Below are positions 1-13,050 of a DNA stretch of 64,000 nt, in pieces. Both the position numbers and the translations under genes were made by a program. Source of the stretch: Balaenoptera acutorostrata (taxonomy: Eukaryota; Chordata; Mammalia; Artiodactyla; Balaenopteridae); contig NC_080064.1 in NCBI RefSeq assembly GCF_949987535.1, positions 127,996,708 through 128,060,707 of the forward strand, given 5' to 3'. Below the pieces are notes generated by a model that saw nothing but the letters and a program-made list of their open reading frames with translations, made no database searches and was not told the DNA's origin. Within the stretch, counting starts at the first letter, position 1. Every line of letters begins with the position of its first letter.

Positions 1-259
1 GAGACCAAATATACGAAACAAGAGTTTTAAGACACTGGAGATGAGGTAGCAAAGGACAGTGATTCTGCAACAGAACTGAGAGTCTGGGGAGACTGAAGCA
101 GCAAGAGTGCAGAGGACAGAATATGAGAGAGGAGAGAGCTACCCAGAAAGAGCATCCCAGGGCCCTGCAGGGAGGGAGGATGTAGCTCAGAACGCTGGTT
201 ACAGGGAAGGAGCCATAGGAAAGGCTCAGAGGGAGCAGTGCCTGCTGCTAACCCAAGAC

Positions 260-690
260 CAGGAATTGTGCCTGAATTGTGTTTCTTCAGCCAGACTGAA
301 AACATTTATAATTCATGGCACATTGGGTAGAGTCCTCCGGAAGGTCTCGTCCCAGGAGTGGGCACTATTTAGCACTAGACTGAGCACTGCTCTGGACCCA
401 CCTCACAAATCATAAAAGCAAGACCCAAAAGGATCAAGCTAGTATTTGTAAGTAACTGCAACCCAGAACAAAGCTCAAGAAGATGTATGGTCATACACAG
501 ATATCTAACACCCCGCAATATATAATTCATAACGCCTGGCATCCAGAGACTACTAGGCAGGGAAAGAGGCAGGAAAACGTGATCCAGACTGAGGAGAAGA
601 ATTAGTCCATTGAAGCTGACTGGCCCAATCCAGGACGGATACAGATGTTAGAATTATAGAAGGACACAAAAAACATGCAGTAATAAGTGC
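260..690 (+). mobile_element. Old L1 fragment (5' UTR/ORF1 start)
   Basis: The stretch with the 'ggaaaacgtgatccagactgaggag' neighbourhood and 'acagatgttagaattatag' resembles the 5' UTR to ORF1 part of old mammalian L1M elements. It is much decayed and has no long frame. The left edge is uncertain. Confidence 0.5.
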
Positions 691-883
691 TCAAGTGATG
701 TCAGCTATCATTACTATTAATTTCATCCTCAAAAAGATTTACCTCAAGGAGGATATTGCATTTGCACTGACGGAAAGTAAAACTGAGGTTCAGAGAGGTG
801 GAGTGGCATAACTAAGATCCCAGAGGGAACTACCTGAAAAGCAAGGGCTAGAATGAATTCCTTCATTTACATATTGCCTAGGA

Positions 884-968
884 CCAGCCTCACAAGATGC
901 AGCACTGCACCCTACCTCACCCCAGCCTCACAAGATGCAGTCCTGCACCCTATTCCGCCCCAGCCTCC
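884..968 (+). repeat. 38-bp tandem repeat, about 2.2 copies
   Basis: CCAGCCTCACAAGATGCAG starts at 884 and again at 922, and CCAGCCTC again at 960, giving a period of 38 bp with a few differences between copies. Confidence 0.85.
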
Positions 969-1234
969 CCGTCTGGTAGTCAGAGTCTCTCCTTTCAACT
1001 TGGGCTGAACAGGGCAGGGTAAGTGGTACACCAGCTGCTCCAGTCCCCAGAAAGTCATCAGAGCTACCAGGGAACCTCCGGCTACTCGAGGTCAGGCTGT
1101 GCTGTGCTAAGATGGCTTCTGTTACCAGCGGTCTGCATCCACCCAGCCTCTGTAAGGGCTAGACACTGATTTTCCCCAGGGTAGAATGAATTTGACATTT
1201 AATTGAAGCTCTTACCCTAAAACTAGGCAGGCTG

Positions 1235-1345
1235 GGGGACTTCCCCGGTGATCCACTGGTTAAGACTCCGCCTTCCAATGCAGGGGCTACGGAGAACTGA
1301 GATCCCACATTTTGGGTGTGGCCAAAAATTAAAAAAAAAAAAAAT
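1235..1345 (+). mobile_element. tRNA-derived SINE, short form
   Basis: 'Gacttccccggtg' head, A-tail at right, flanked by GGCAGGCTG at 1226-1234 and 1346-1354. Confidence 0.85.
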
Positions 1346-1354
1346 GGCAGGCTG

Positions 1355-2509
1355 ATAGAGGCCTGCTAGTTTGGGTACCCATTGGCTTAACATAAATTTG
1401 TGGTAAAATCTGTAGGCTGGGGCAGTTTGGCAACTCAGCGCTGTTTCTGCCTCGCTCACCTATGTGCTTTGGTTAAAGGATCTTCACATACGTTGGCACT
1501 GCCAGCCTCCAGGGAGTTAGGGAGAAGCAACATCCAGACCTAGTTGCTATCTTAGGCTGGAGGAGACAAGCCAACCAACCAACCACACAAATAAGCAAAA
1601 GAGAGAGAATATTTAGATGAAAATACAGATTTGTATGATTTGTAGGGTGGGGGTGGTGAGACTCAGTTGATATAACCCGTTACAATCAAACACATCACTG
1701 AAGGAATTGTACATATAGAAATACATACAGTAGTTAGTTTTAATTTATTTTGACTCTGTGTTTGTTAGGGAGAGTCAGGTATACGGGTAAAAATTCATGC
1801 CACTAACTCTTGTTGGGCCACTGGAAATATACTGGATGGATTACACCTTGGCCTTGAAGGTATTACTCCTGTTACCATATCTTGTTACCATGATTATCTA
1901 AAAAAGAATATCCCTTTTCCAGCTTATGGCCCACTAAAACCATGAGGCCTTTTTCTTGGGCCATGTCTGCTTTTTATAAGGGGGAGGTTGCTTCTTTGAT
2001 AAATAGACTTTTCCCTCCTTATTTTTAGAAGATAATATTGTCTTATATTGAAACCTTCACAAACAACCCTATTCAACTTATCCTCTGAAAAAGTAATGAG
2101 CATACTAAAAATCCATCATGTAAATTGTTGATGAAGATCTTAGACGCCTAGAATTAAGTTCTGTGGGACAGTCTTTAATGTTATACGCTTTCGTTGACGG
2201 CTTAAAACCAAATGGATACCGTCTAACACAGTCTCCCCAATAATTCCAAACTACTGTGCCATGAATTTTGTGTGTGTGGGGAGGGAACCTGGGCAAGGAG
2301 TTATACCTAGGTTTCTGTATATCTCTCATTATTTGTAGATTTTTGTATATAATATTTCATGCATATGTGTATTTCTATTTTTAAAATGTGTCTTAAAGCT
2401 ATTAGGAGTCATAAATCACAAATTCATCTAAAATTGTTATTAAATTCTTATGGATTGTGGTCATTATGTATTTTCTCAATCAATAAATAACAAAGTACAT
2501 TTGCTATTT
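1355..2509. other. Intergenic, nothing recognised
   Basis: AT-rich single-copy-like DNA with no exon-like frame, RNA gene or clear repeat seen. Confidence 0.5.
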
Positions 2510-2700
2510 TGTAGAAATCCTTGAGCAATAGTGTATATAGCAAAGGTATTCATTACAATTTTGCTCATGATATCCCCAAACTTGGAAATAACCTGGCTAT
2601 AAGTCAGTTAAGTAAATTATAGTATATAATACAATGGTATAACCTTCAGCTATTAAAATAATTATACTTATTTACATGAAAAATGTCTAAAACATTTTTG
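2510..2700 (+). mobile_element. Old L1 3' region fragment
   Basis: Sequence such as 'acttggaaataacctggctataa' and 'tacaatggtataac' is characteristic of the degraded 3' part of old L1 elements. Confidence 0.55.
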
Positions 2701-2758
2701 GGTAGTGAAATATTACTTTTTGTTTTACTTCTTTAATGTTTGTAGATTTTTTAAATAT

Positions 2759-2995
2759 TTATTTTATGTATTTATTTATTTATTTTGGCTGTGCTGGGTC
2801 TTAGTTGTGGCACGCAGGATCTTCGTTGTGGCATACAGGATCTTTTAGTTGCGGCTTGCAGCCTTCTTAGTTGCCGCATGTGGACTCTTAGTTGCAGCAC
2901 GCAAGCGGGATCTAGTTCCCCCGACCAGGGATTGGACCCAGGCCCCCTGCATTGGGAGCATGGAGTCTTACCCACTGGACCACCAGGGAAGTCCC
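2759..2995 (-). mobile_element. tRNA-derived SINE
   Basis: Minus orientation: head 'accagggaagtccc' at the right, T-rich tail at the left. Imperfect duplication of TGTAGATTTTTTAAATAT at 2741-2758 and from 2996. Confidence 0.85.
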
Positions 2996-3016
2996 TGTAG
3001 ATGTTTTTTAAATATA

Positions 3017-4300
3017 AGAATATAATTTTTCAAAAGTAAGAAAACTTTTTACGGGTTTGTACATATTAAAATATTGAGTATGATTTGGATAAACCACATC
3101 TTCCCAGTCTGACTATAAGAAAAAAATAAAATTCCCATTGTTATTGTCCTTTGTCTCTATGACCCATCACTCAGTCATGGAAATAACTCAAATTCTTTGG
3201 CATAATTTGCTCATTATGACCCTATGTCGGGTGGCTTTCACACAGCTAATACACTATACATTCAGCCTTTCATATGTGGAATTCAAACTCTGTACTGTAC
3301 TAACAGAAGGATGTTTTGAATTCTCACACGGTTGTGGTGACTGCCAATTTGTTCAGTTTCAACAGCAGCATTTTCGGTTCTAAAATTGTTTGGGTTGTGC
3401 AGTTATTTAATTTTTTGTTATTAAAAAATAGAATATTAGAGACTTCTTCTTAAACATGAGTGTTTGAACATACCTTTTCATCTCTGTTTCCTCCTACAGC
3501 CCAACTAAAATAACAGTAAAGAAATTAAAAGTTATAAACAAAGGGAAAGATAATGGAAGAGAAGATAGTTTAGCAATATCAACAAACTTTAGGAAGAGGG
3601 ACAATGAATGAATGAGTGGTTTCTGATTTAGCAGAGGACAGAATCTATTAAAAGAGTATACTTATTTGGTGATAGAATTAAGGAATTCAAGACAACGGGT
3701 CATTCTAAAGGCTTACATGTGGGATAGAACTCTCGGCTAGAGTATTGGTTAAAAGTTTGTATTAAGAGCACTTAGATCCCCAGATCTCTTCCTTCAGCCT
3801 AAGTAGCTGTGAGGCATCCCTCCCCAACTCCAACAGCAGAGAAGTGCCTACAGGTAGAAGCAGAGAGGCTCTGACCTTAGGGACACCTGGCACTGCTAAA
3901 GGTGGGAGGAAGGCACCAAATTGAAAACAGAGGGATTAATTGAAGGTCAGACTACTGAATGGTAAGAACCCCCATATTCTTTGCTTGAATTCCAGAGTGT
4001 TGTCAGCTAAACATACATCTTGGACCTACCCCCCACTCCCCGAAGTTTAGAGGAATCTCCTCGGGGGAAACTGACCATCCCAAGAAAACAGACCTACAGA
4101 TATTAACATTTGGGTCTCCTGATGACTAGTAGTTTCCTGTGGTTAACTCATTAATTAACAATCCCTGCCCAGGCACATAGAACTTTCAATCAGATTTTTA
4201 GTGCCTCATTTTAAATATCAATTGACTAACAGACAGTCAAGGAAATCCCATAACTTGAAAGACAAAAAAAAAAAAAAAGGCAGAAAAAACTAAGAAGAAA
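3017..4300. other. Intergenic, nothing recognised
   Basis: Short frames only, without family resemblance or splice context. Confidence 0.5.
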
Positions 4301-4344
4301 GACAATGCAGAGAGCAGAAGTAAATTTCAAAAAAGGTGTAAGTA

Positions 4345-4727
4345 GGGGCTTCCCTGGTGGCGCAGTGGTTGAGAATCTGCCTGCTAATGCAGGGGACACG
4401 GGTTCGAGCCCTGGTCTGGGAAGATCCCACATGCCACGGAGCAGCTGGGCCCGTGAGCCACAACTACTGAGCCTGCGCGTCTGGAGCCTGTGCCCCGTAA
4501 CGGGAGGGGCCGCGATAGTGAAAGGCCCGCGCACTGCGATGAAGAGCGGTCCCCGCACCGCGATGAAGAGTGGCCCCCACTTGCCGTAACCAGAGAAAAG
4601 CCCTCGCACGAACCAAAGACCCAACACAGCCAAAAATAAATAAATAAATAAAGTAGCTATAAAAAAAATTAAAAAAATAAAAAAATAAAAAAAAAAAATA
4701 AAGTAAACTCTTTAAAAAAAAAAAAAA
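4345..4727 (+). mobile_element. CHR-type SINE with internal duplication
   Basis: A full-length cetacean-type tRNA-Glu-derived SINE with a long A/T-rich tail, flanked by GTGTAAGTA at 4336-4344 and 4728-4736. A 24-bp unit is tandemly duplicated inside it (4531-4554 and 4555-4578). Confidence 0.92.
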
Positions 4728-4824
4728 GTGTAAGTAATATGTTCCAACAAAGAAAAAGATATTGCACCTATTAAGGAAGAATATGATGTTATGGAAAAAG
4801 AACATTTAGAAAATGGGAAAGATC

Positions 4825-5152
4825 GGGCTTCCCTGCTGGCGCAGTGGTTGGGAGTCTGCCTGCCAGTGCAGGGGATGCGGGTTCGAGCCCTGGTCTGGGA
4901 GGATCCCGCATGCCGCGGAGCAACTGGGCCCGTGAGCCACAGTTGCTGGGCCTGCGCGTCTGGAGCCTGTGCTCCGCAACGGGAGGGGCCGCGATAGTGA
5001 GAGGCCCGCGCACCGTGATGAGGAGTGGCCCCCGCTTGCCGCGGCTGGAGAAAGCCCTCGCACAGAAATGAAGAAAGCCCTCGCACAGAAACGAAGACCC
5101 AACACAGCCAAAAATAAATAAATAAATTTATTTTAAAAAAAGAAAAAAAAAA
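4825..5152 (+). mobile_element. CHR-type SINE with internal duplication
   Basis: Same family and orientation as its neighbour 98 bp upstream. A 17-bp target duplication, AGAAAATGGGAAAGATC, lies at 4808-4824 and 5153-5169. A 23-bp unit is repeated inside it at 5049-5071 and 5072-5094. Both SINEs sit in an old L1. Confidence 0.93.
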
Positions 5153-5169
5153 AGAAAATGGGAAAGATC

Positions 5170-6000
5170 TCTTAATAATAAAACAGCTGATATATCAAAA
5201 ATCAAAAGTCCAGTAGAAAGGTTGGAAGATCAAGTTGGGAAAATATTCAGGAAATGGAACAAAAGAGAGAAATAAATAGAAAATAGAAGAAAAAAAGACA
5301 AGAATTTAGATTAATCTGCAATGTACAAAAAAATCCAGAAAGAGAAAGAAAAAGGAACAAAGGAGAGGAAATAATCAATAAAATAATAAAATAAAATTTC
5401 CTCTACTATAGGGAGAAAGAAAAGATTGAAAAGTTTCCAGGGCAAAAAAAAAAAAAAAAAAAAAAAAATCAAAGAATTAGGAATTGGACTTCTCAAAAGC
5501 AATGATGAAAGCTAGAAGACATTGGAATATGCCTTTAAAATTCTGAGAGAACATTATTTCCAACCTGGCTTTCTATTCCCAGCTAAATATTTAATTAAGT
5601 TAGAGGGTGGAATTAAGACTGGTTGAGATCTCAAAAGCATAAAATAAAAGTATTTCAAATGTACTCTTTCTCAGGAAGCTACTTTTTTGTTCCAAAAGAT
5701 TGAGGGGATAAGCCAAGGAAGAAGAAAATGTGGTCTTAAGGAAGGAGGGGATACAACACAGGGGTGGAGTGAAGGGGATTCTTGGGCTGCAGGCAAAGAC
5801 AAATTCAAGGATAAGTGGGTTTCAAGAGCATCCAGTGCAGGTCAGACAGGATGGTGAAAGCCCCGGAAGGATAGCTTCACAATATTGATAAATTTACTGA
5901 TGTTGACCATACTGAGAAGAGTACCATATTCCTCTTAGAAAGTTTAGGGATGAATTAGAAATAATTACATGGACAACTAAGTACTATAAACAAAAAACAA
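5170..6000 (+). mobile_element. Old L1 ORF1 remnant
   Basis: The region reads like a decayed L1M ORF1: an A-rich coiled-coil part, then 'gaaagctagaagacattgg' and 'tttccaacctggctttctattcccagc', words typical of the ORF1 C-terminal domain. There is no open frame. It includes an A25 run at 5444-5468. The two SINEs upstream appear to have inserted in its 5' continuation (from about 4300). Confidence 0.7.
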
Positions 6001-8420
6001 GACAATTATTTACTTTAGGGGGAAAAAAAGTAGTGCCTGGTAATAAACATAATCAAAGTAGACTGAGTGGTTCAACTGTGACCTAAGTCTACCTAGCAAC
6101 AAAAATATCAATTCTGATTTTTATATATTTTAGTATAATTTTGAATGTTGATTTAATAAAAAATAATAGTGACAGTTCTATTTGTAGACAGAAATTGAGG
6201 AAGTATGTGTATGGTGATGGTGGGGTGGTATAAGGAAACTAAATCCTCATCTTCTACCATTGGAAGTAAATAAATAATATCCAAAATATAAAATTTTGAA
6301 AAAATTAGCAGTATAACCATATTTAGAAAGAAAAAAAACCCAGAAGAAACAACTAAAAGGTTTTTTATATGGTTGCCAGTAGGAACAGGCATTGGAATGA
6401 GAAGAGATGGGGCTAATGGTTATACTTTTAAATTCTAAAAGTTACAATACTGTTGAGGATATATGCATGCATATTTTACTTTAATATACATAAAAAAGTT
6501 TTTTAATTACTGGAGAACAGAATCAAAGTGCTATTATTGATGATAGGAAGCAAAGTTCTCATTAATTTAATAGACTTGAGACAAGGATGAAAATCATTAT
6601 GCTGAAGTGGTCAGTCTTTGGCCTAAAACAGATGTCAGTTAGATTTATTTAATGTAGTCAAGGTAAACAAAAACCAATTCAATATATTGAATTATAAAGG
6701 AAAAGAAAAAAACAGCAAAATAAAATGCTTGAAATAGATCACTAAAGATTCTGTCTAAAAGGGAGGGTGAAATTACAGTCTTTAGGGTGTTTTTAACACT
6801 CTGAAAATGTGTGTATAACTCTCATTAGACACATAACTCCATTTATTCTCAATATACGTCTATTTTCCAGGCAGATTTTTAGGAATACACTGTGTGGGAG
6901 TGGGAGAAAACATATATTAAAGTCTAAGAAGTCTGTTTAAAATAACAAGATCATCCTAATTTTCCTCTTCAGTGAGAGACGCTTCATTTTTTCTTTTCCA
7001 GTTCTCAAAGACTTATTCCATGAAGGCACTATTTTGGTGCATTTTTACTGCATAGAAGTCCTTATAATTATTAGTGACTTTGGGTTTGTACAGCAGAAGA
7101 CTCTCCTTTTGGTCAGGAGGACTTGTTGCATGCTTTCAGCCTGGAAGAAACTGTCTTTCTCCAAACTTTCAGACTCTCCTTTGCATCTGAGAGCATGGCC
7201 AGGTAGTGGACTATTGGGCTACTGCAAACTCCAAATTGTGTTCTAATGACTCCCCCTCCCCCTGCCCCCAACACCACCACCATTAACGCTGTGGGCAGAT
7301 TATTCTTTCCTTTTGAGAAAAAGTTTAAGAGCAAATAGCAGGTGCGTCAAGTGTCTTCTAAGAGAAAACATGCTGTGTGATTTTACAAACTAGTGATTTC
7401 CAACCAACCAAGCTCTCCCTTTTAGGTTTGTCTTGACCCCACCAGCAGGTAGTTTTCAGCTCAGCTCGGAGGCCACTCATGGCATCCATTGTGTGGCATG
7501 AAAATGGACTATGTTTGGCTTGTGTTCAGGCTCTAAAAATATCCCAGCTAAGAGGTGCAGTGGAGAGAAGGGCAGCAGGGGGTGAAATGGGCTGAGAGGA
7601 GACTTGGGCCTCCAGAAGATGGAAGGGGAGGAAAAGGAAATGCGGCCAATCATTTGGCTATTCTTTCTTGAGTTCCTTGCAGCCAGCATTGCATTAGGGC
7701 AGCTTTTTAGGAGGCTTTCACAGCAAGGCAGGGATTCATCGTCCTCCCTACAGTGTAAATGAGCACCTGCCAGGGCTGGGTCTGCCTTTCCCTCTCAATC
7801 ATGTCAGGGGGAGCAGATCTGAGAGGCTTTTCAGGATCTTCCATGATCTCAAAAAAGCTGCCTACAAATGTTTCTCTATTCATCTCGTGAACTCTGAAAG
7901 GTCTTCATCCCAAATGCAGAGATCCAGATCATCTCCCCCAGGGGATCCCCCACTACTTTCTCCTAGATAAGAAGTTCCTCAAGGACAGAAAAAGTCACAT
8001 ACAATGGAGCATTTGACCCAATGCCCAACAAGTGTCTTGTCCACGGTGGGCGCCCAGTGTACACATGCTACATGAATAACTGAAGATGCCTGAGAGATGT
8101 CTTCTCCTTTGAATGGTTAAAAGTGATTATTGTCCAGGATATATGGTTTCTTTTGAGAATAAGAAAATAATGATCCTTCTTGTTCATTGCCAGCAAACAA
8201 ACATCCAAGAAGTGGTTTTTACATAGTTTTAAAACAACATAATATACCCAATAATAAATTTTCTTCCCAACCGATGCTAGCTAGAGAACATTTTAAGCCA
8301 AAATTAAAATTCCAGAGATATTTCTGAAGTATGGTAGATATCATTAGACTAATAGCTTCTTTTTAGGCTCTTGGTTCTGTTATCACTACAGGATGATCCT
8401 AATTTCCTAAACAAGGATAC
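6000..8420. other. Intergenic, mostly unassigned
   Basis: The left part may be further decayed L1; from about 6.8 kb nothing was recognised. Confidence 0.45.
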
Positions 8421-8760
8421 ATACAGGCTATTCTTCTGCTTGGAATGCCAAGGCTTATCCCCTGATACACAAGTGAACTCTTATTTATCCTTCAAAACCT
8501 AGCCAAAGAATCGCCTCTTCTGGGAAGACTCCCCTGCCACTGTCCCACCTCCAGACTAAATAAAGTTATTTGTTTCCTTGTGATTAGAATATTTTTTGAT
8601 TGTTATACACAAATCACCAAATTGTAATTTACTGTTTTCTTTGTAAGATCCTTGAGGGCAAAGATTATGTCTTATTTACCTCTAGTTCTCCTTGACCTAA
8701 CTTAGGGACTGGCATAGCATAGAGTAGTCTGTAAACAATGGTTGAATTGAATTGAATGGT
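8420..8760 (+). repeat. L2 3' end
   Basis: 'ttatccttcaaaacctagcc', 'tcttctgggaagactcccct', 'gatccttgagggcaaagatt' and 'ggactggcatagcatagag' occur in L2 order. Confidence 0.8.
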
Positions 8761-9439
8761 AATAGAGCATCTTTTCTTACTTGTGAATTTACTGTATGAA
8801 GTCTTACAATTATATAAAACGTCTTTATATTTAGTTACATATTTAACAAATTGTCTTTATTAAAAAGATTAAAATTACATGAAATCAGTGTGTCCTGGAA
8901 CATCCTAGACATATGGCCATCTGGCTTCAAAGTCACATAATACCAGCAGCTTGGATTTATCTAATTTGACAAAGTGAGGTGTTCACTAGCGTTTGAAAGA
9001 AATGTCAGGCAAAACCACGGTGGGGGGATGGGGGGTGAATGGGGGTGGAGGAAGTTGTTTAAATTAATTTCAGTTGCCAAAGGGAAGTGATTCACTTCCG
9101 AGTGATTAGTTTTGATTCTGGTATTAATTTCCTAGCACAAATCTGGTAGTTTATCTCCTAATAACTGGTTTAATACCTTTGGGTGTTATTTGGCCCTTTT
9201 TCAATGCAACGAACGACTCAGTTTTAAAATATAAGAAAACACTTGTTACAAGTACTTGCTAATTAAATAACTAGATTCTTCTAGTCTTTAAATTAGGTTC
9301 TCAGGGAAATTAGGAGGATGATTAGTACAGAATTACCTCAAAAGCAGTGAAAATTATAGGGGTTAAACCAATTTGGATTATGAAAGAATAGGGGATAATA
9401 GTGGGAACTTAATCTTTCTATGCTGGAGATATAGCAACT

Positions 9440-9540
9440 GCAGTATTAAAGCATTTCATTAATTCATTTGTTCATTCAACAAATTCATATTAAGGCTTAC
9501 CAAAAACATTGCAGTGGCTATGGTGGCATGCAGTAGGACC
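9440..9540 (-). repeat. L2 end fragment
   Basis: 'attcatttgttcattcaaca' is an L2 3' signature in antisense. Confidence 0.55.
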
Positions 9541-10014
9541 CCCAAAAAGTAGTTGATACGATGTCCCAGCAGGTTGAAAAATTAATGTCCTTCTTTAAGA
9601 ACTCAACTGAATGCCATAACTTATTTTGGTTGTTGGCATAAGACAAGTTATAAGAGAGGTCTTAGAAGAATGGTCAACATAAAACATAACTCGATCTCAG
9701 GTGAATCAGATTAACGCTGAAATTCTATCCCTAATTACATATATATCACAGCAGAGAGAACTTAATCTACAAAGAAGCCTAGATATTAACAAGATTTGTG
9801 TGTGCAGCATTCAAACCTGACTTACTGTTTATCTGTTTGTTTGTTAATGAGCTATAACCTTTAGTATGAGAAAAGTAGGAATGTAAGTGTCTAGAATTTG
9901 GCTCTTTCCAGGCTTCATCCTTTGTGTTCAAGAACCTCAGAAGGAGATAATTGACAGTGGGAGTTGATCTGAACCAACAGGCTATCAGTATAAAACCATT
10001 AATATTGCACCTAT

Positions 10015-10360
10015 TAAGTCTTTAAGGCACTAAGGATGCCAAAAAGTATAAGCTGTGGGGTCTCTGTCTTCACTGGGCTTATAGACTCTCAAAGGATGGA
10101 ATGTGTATAAGAAGATAAATAACATTGGAGAAACATGCAAAATGCTAACGATGATATAGACTGTAAGTTCAGGGATGGATTATCTCATTGGGGAAATGGA
10201 GGAAGAACTTGACAAAGGCCTTGAAAGAGGAGAATGTAGGAGAGGGGTGAGAGAGGGGTTGGGAGAATGGGAGGACACAGCTGGGATAACAGCAGGGAGG
10301 AGGGAATATGGGTGGCGTTGAAGAGCAGTGAATAGACCAGTTGTGCCATGGTGCATGGTT
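10015..10360 (-). repeat. L2 fragment
   Basis: 'tctgtcttcactgggcttat' and 'gaagaacttgacaaaggcct' match L2 in antisense. Confidence 0.6.
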
Positions 10361-10498
10361 AGCTTGGAACGGAATTTACAAACTGGAACCTGATGCCCAA
10401 TTTTGCACTATAGTATGTGCATTATTTGGCCTGAATTTAGTTTAAATATTGAAAAACTGGTAGAATCACATCAAAATCTAGATTTCTGATATACTCTT

Positions 10499-10741
10499 TT
10501 TTTTAAATTTTATTGAAGTATAGTTGATTTACAATGTTGTGTTTAATTTCTGCTGTACAGCATAGTGACTCAGTTATACAGATGTATATTCTTTTTCATA
10601 TTCTTTTCCATTATGGTTTATCACGGGATACTGAATATAGTTCCTTGTGCTATACAGTATGACCTTGTCGTTTATCCATCCTATATATAATAGTTTGCAT
10701 CTGCTAATCCCAAACTCCCAATCCTTCCCTCCCCCACCCCC
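10499..10741 (-). mobile_element. L1 3' UTR fragment with target duplication
   Basis: A T-rich left end and cetartiodactyl-type L1 3' UTR sequence on the minus strand. The 18-bp flanks 10481-10498 and 10742-10759 match with one difference (GATT[T/C]CTGATATACTCTT), so this is a short truncated insertion. Confidence 0.85.
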
Positions 10742-10904
10742 GATTCCTGATATACTCTTAAAAATTGGAAAATCTGATAGGCCTGTGTTCCTGACAAGGC
10801 AATAATCACTTGAAGCTGAATCACTGCTATGCCCTTCAGACCCGAGTGAGCATTCCACTTTGATGCCGTCCCTATGTGGCCCATTTGCTCGTTTACTTCT
10901 TCTG

Positions 10905-11260
10905 TTTCAGGCTTACCACTGTGTAATTAGTCAGCTTGTGTTAGGTTATGCTGTAGTAACAAGCACTCCCCAAAATCTCAGTGGCTCACAAATACAAAAT
11001 TTTATTTCCCATCCTTATTACACATCGGCTGTGGTTGGTTGTGGCAGTACTCTGTGTATCTCCTTCAGTCTGGGATCTAGGCTGAAGTAGCAGCCCCTAC
11101 CTGGGTACCTAATTACCATTCTCACAGCAGAGGGAAAAAAGAGCAGTGGCAGAGCTATGAGATGGCTCTTAAAACTTTACTCAGACACAGCATATGTCAC
11201 TTCCTCTGAGAGTACATTTGGCCAAAGAATGTCACTGGCCAAGCCTGTGTGAATGGTTTG
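10905..11260. repeat. Interspersed repeat, family not assigned
   Basis: 'gttaggttatgctgtagtaa' and 'aatctcagtggctcacaaat' recur widely in mammalian genomes, but I cannot name the family with confidence. Confidence 0.4.
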
Positions 11261-12720
11261 GGAAAATGTCATCTCACAGGGAGGTTCAGTGACTAATTGA
11301 GAACATGTAATGCCAATCTTCAACAGTATTTGGATGTATTCCTCCCCTGCTGAGAAATTTGGGGATGAAGTAGGAGTGAGAATCAGAGGGCCTTGGATGC
11401 AAGCTGCAAGGCTTCATGTCTGACAGCAAAGTTCCACAGGCACATAAAACAAACAAACACAACAACAACACCTGGGAAGGCCTGATTCTGGGAAACAGGG
11501 CTTTCACATCCCCCTCATAAGAAGCATGCTGCTGAACTTGACAGAAGCTAATAGAGGAGGAAGAATGGGTTGGATCCCTTTGCCCCTGTCTTTATTTACA
11601 GCAAAGGACAGAACACTTTGTCACCTTGGAAACAGCCAACAAAGGCAGTGTGTAAAGCTATAAGAAATCCCTGTCTGCTCTCTCAGAGCTGGCTGGGGCT
11701 AAATAGTGGGGTGGGGTATTCTGCCACTCGACTGCCCTGGGTCTTGGGTATTGGGTAGTCAGGCAGGTTACTCCAGCTGGAAGGAAAAGCTGTTTGGCCT
11801 TTGATGGCCACAGCTGACTACATAATATGTACCTCCTTGTCTTCTGTATTCAGAGATAACACTGCTGACAGAGGAGAGTGCGGCCACAGTGTCCGAACCT
11901 GTGACCTACGCTAGGGACAGTACAGTCTCTCTGTTGTACAGCTATTCTTTACAAGTCTCATTGCAGTCAGTGGTTTCACAGCCTGTGCCACTTTTACTCT
12001 GAAAAAGCCACAACAACCTGGGAGATTTTGCTATCATTCCCAAGGGTCACCTATGTGTTCCTGCTTGCATATGTATAATTAATAATCTTCTCTTCCTTTT
12101 TATGCTAAATTGTGTTTAACACTGCATTAGTAAAATTCTTCAAGAAGCTGGATGTGCTTTTGCCATAGGCCAGAGGGAGATGTTAAATTAACTAAAAGAT
12201 TGGTCACACTTATTGCTGTGTCAGCTTGGAGACTTGGCGTGACGTCCAAGGTCATATTGATGCCACTCTGGCACTATCAAAAGGTCCTTGGCCTTTGAAA
12301 TAGGGTTTTGAGTTTCTTGGACTTTCCAGGTATTATCAGTTAGGTAACAGCACACAGCTGACAATAGCCCAGCACGTCTTTAGCCTCACCTGTGCAGTAT
12401 GTACTTGCACGCCTGAGGCCACTCCTACATGACTATTCATAAGTGGCATCAAATTTCTTGTTGTATTCTACTAGAGAAATCATCTGATTTTGTTTTATTT
12501 ATTTATTTATTTTTTCTGATTTTGTTTTAGATTGAACATTACTGAGCTCAAAACTTTATAATAAATTCCAGTCCATTTGAATACTAAACTCCAGACTATT
12601 TACATGTCTTCACATACAATGTGGTATAATTGTAACGACAACAGATTGAAGGAAACCTGAGCTTTGGCTTCAGCTCAGCCACTTATTATGTGACCGTAAA
12701 GAAGTCATTTATTCCTTTGT
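11260..12720. other. Intergenic, nothing recognised
   Basis: No gene or clear repeat apart from a short TTTA run near 12495. Confidence 0.5.
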
Positions 12721-12734
12721 AAAAAGAGTGGACT

Positions 12735-13050
12735 GGGGCTTCCCTGGTGACGCAGTGGTTGAGAGTCTGCCTGCCAATGCAGGGGATGTGGCTTCGAGCC
12801 CTGGTCTGGGAAGATCCCACATGCCGTGGAGCAACTAAGCCCGTGAACCACAACTACTGAGCCTGCGCGTCTGGAGCCTGTGCTCCGCAACAAGAGAGAC
12901 CGCGATAGTGAGAGGCCCGCGCACCGCGATGAAGAGTGGCCCCCACTTGCCGCAACTAGAGAAAGCCCTCGCACAGAAACGAAGACCCAACACAACTAAA
13001 ATTAAATAAATAAATCAATAATAATAAAAAATAAAGGAATTCCTTAAAAA
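12735..13050 (+). mobile_element. CHR-type SINE
   Basis: Full-length copy flanked by AAAAAGAGTGGACT at 12721-12734 and 13051-13064, a perfect 14-bp duplication. Confidence 0.93.

Noticed and set aside
4369..4450. tRNA-like box A/B sequence in the SINE heads
   Set aside because: Derived from a tRNA but degenerate and part of SINEs; not tRNA genes.
4226..5111. Several frames of 70-135 codons
   Set aside because: They are translations of the two CHR SINEs, which repeat at other SINE sites in the window.
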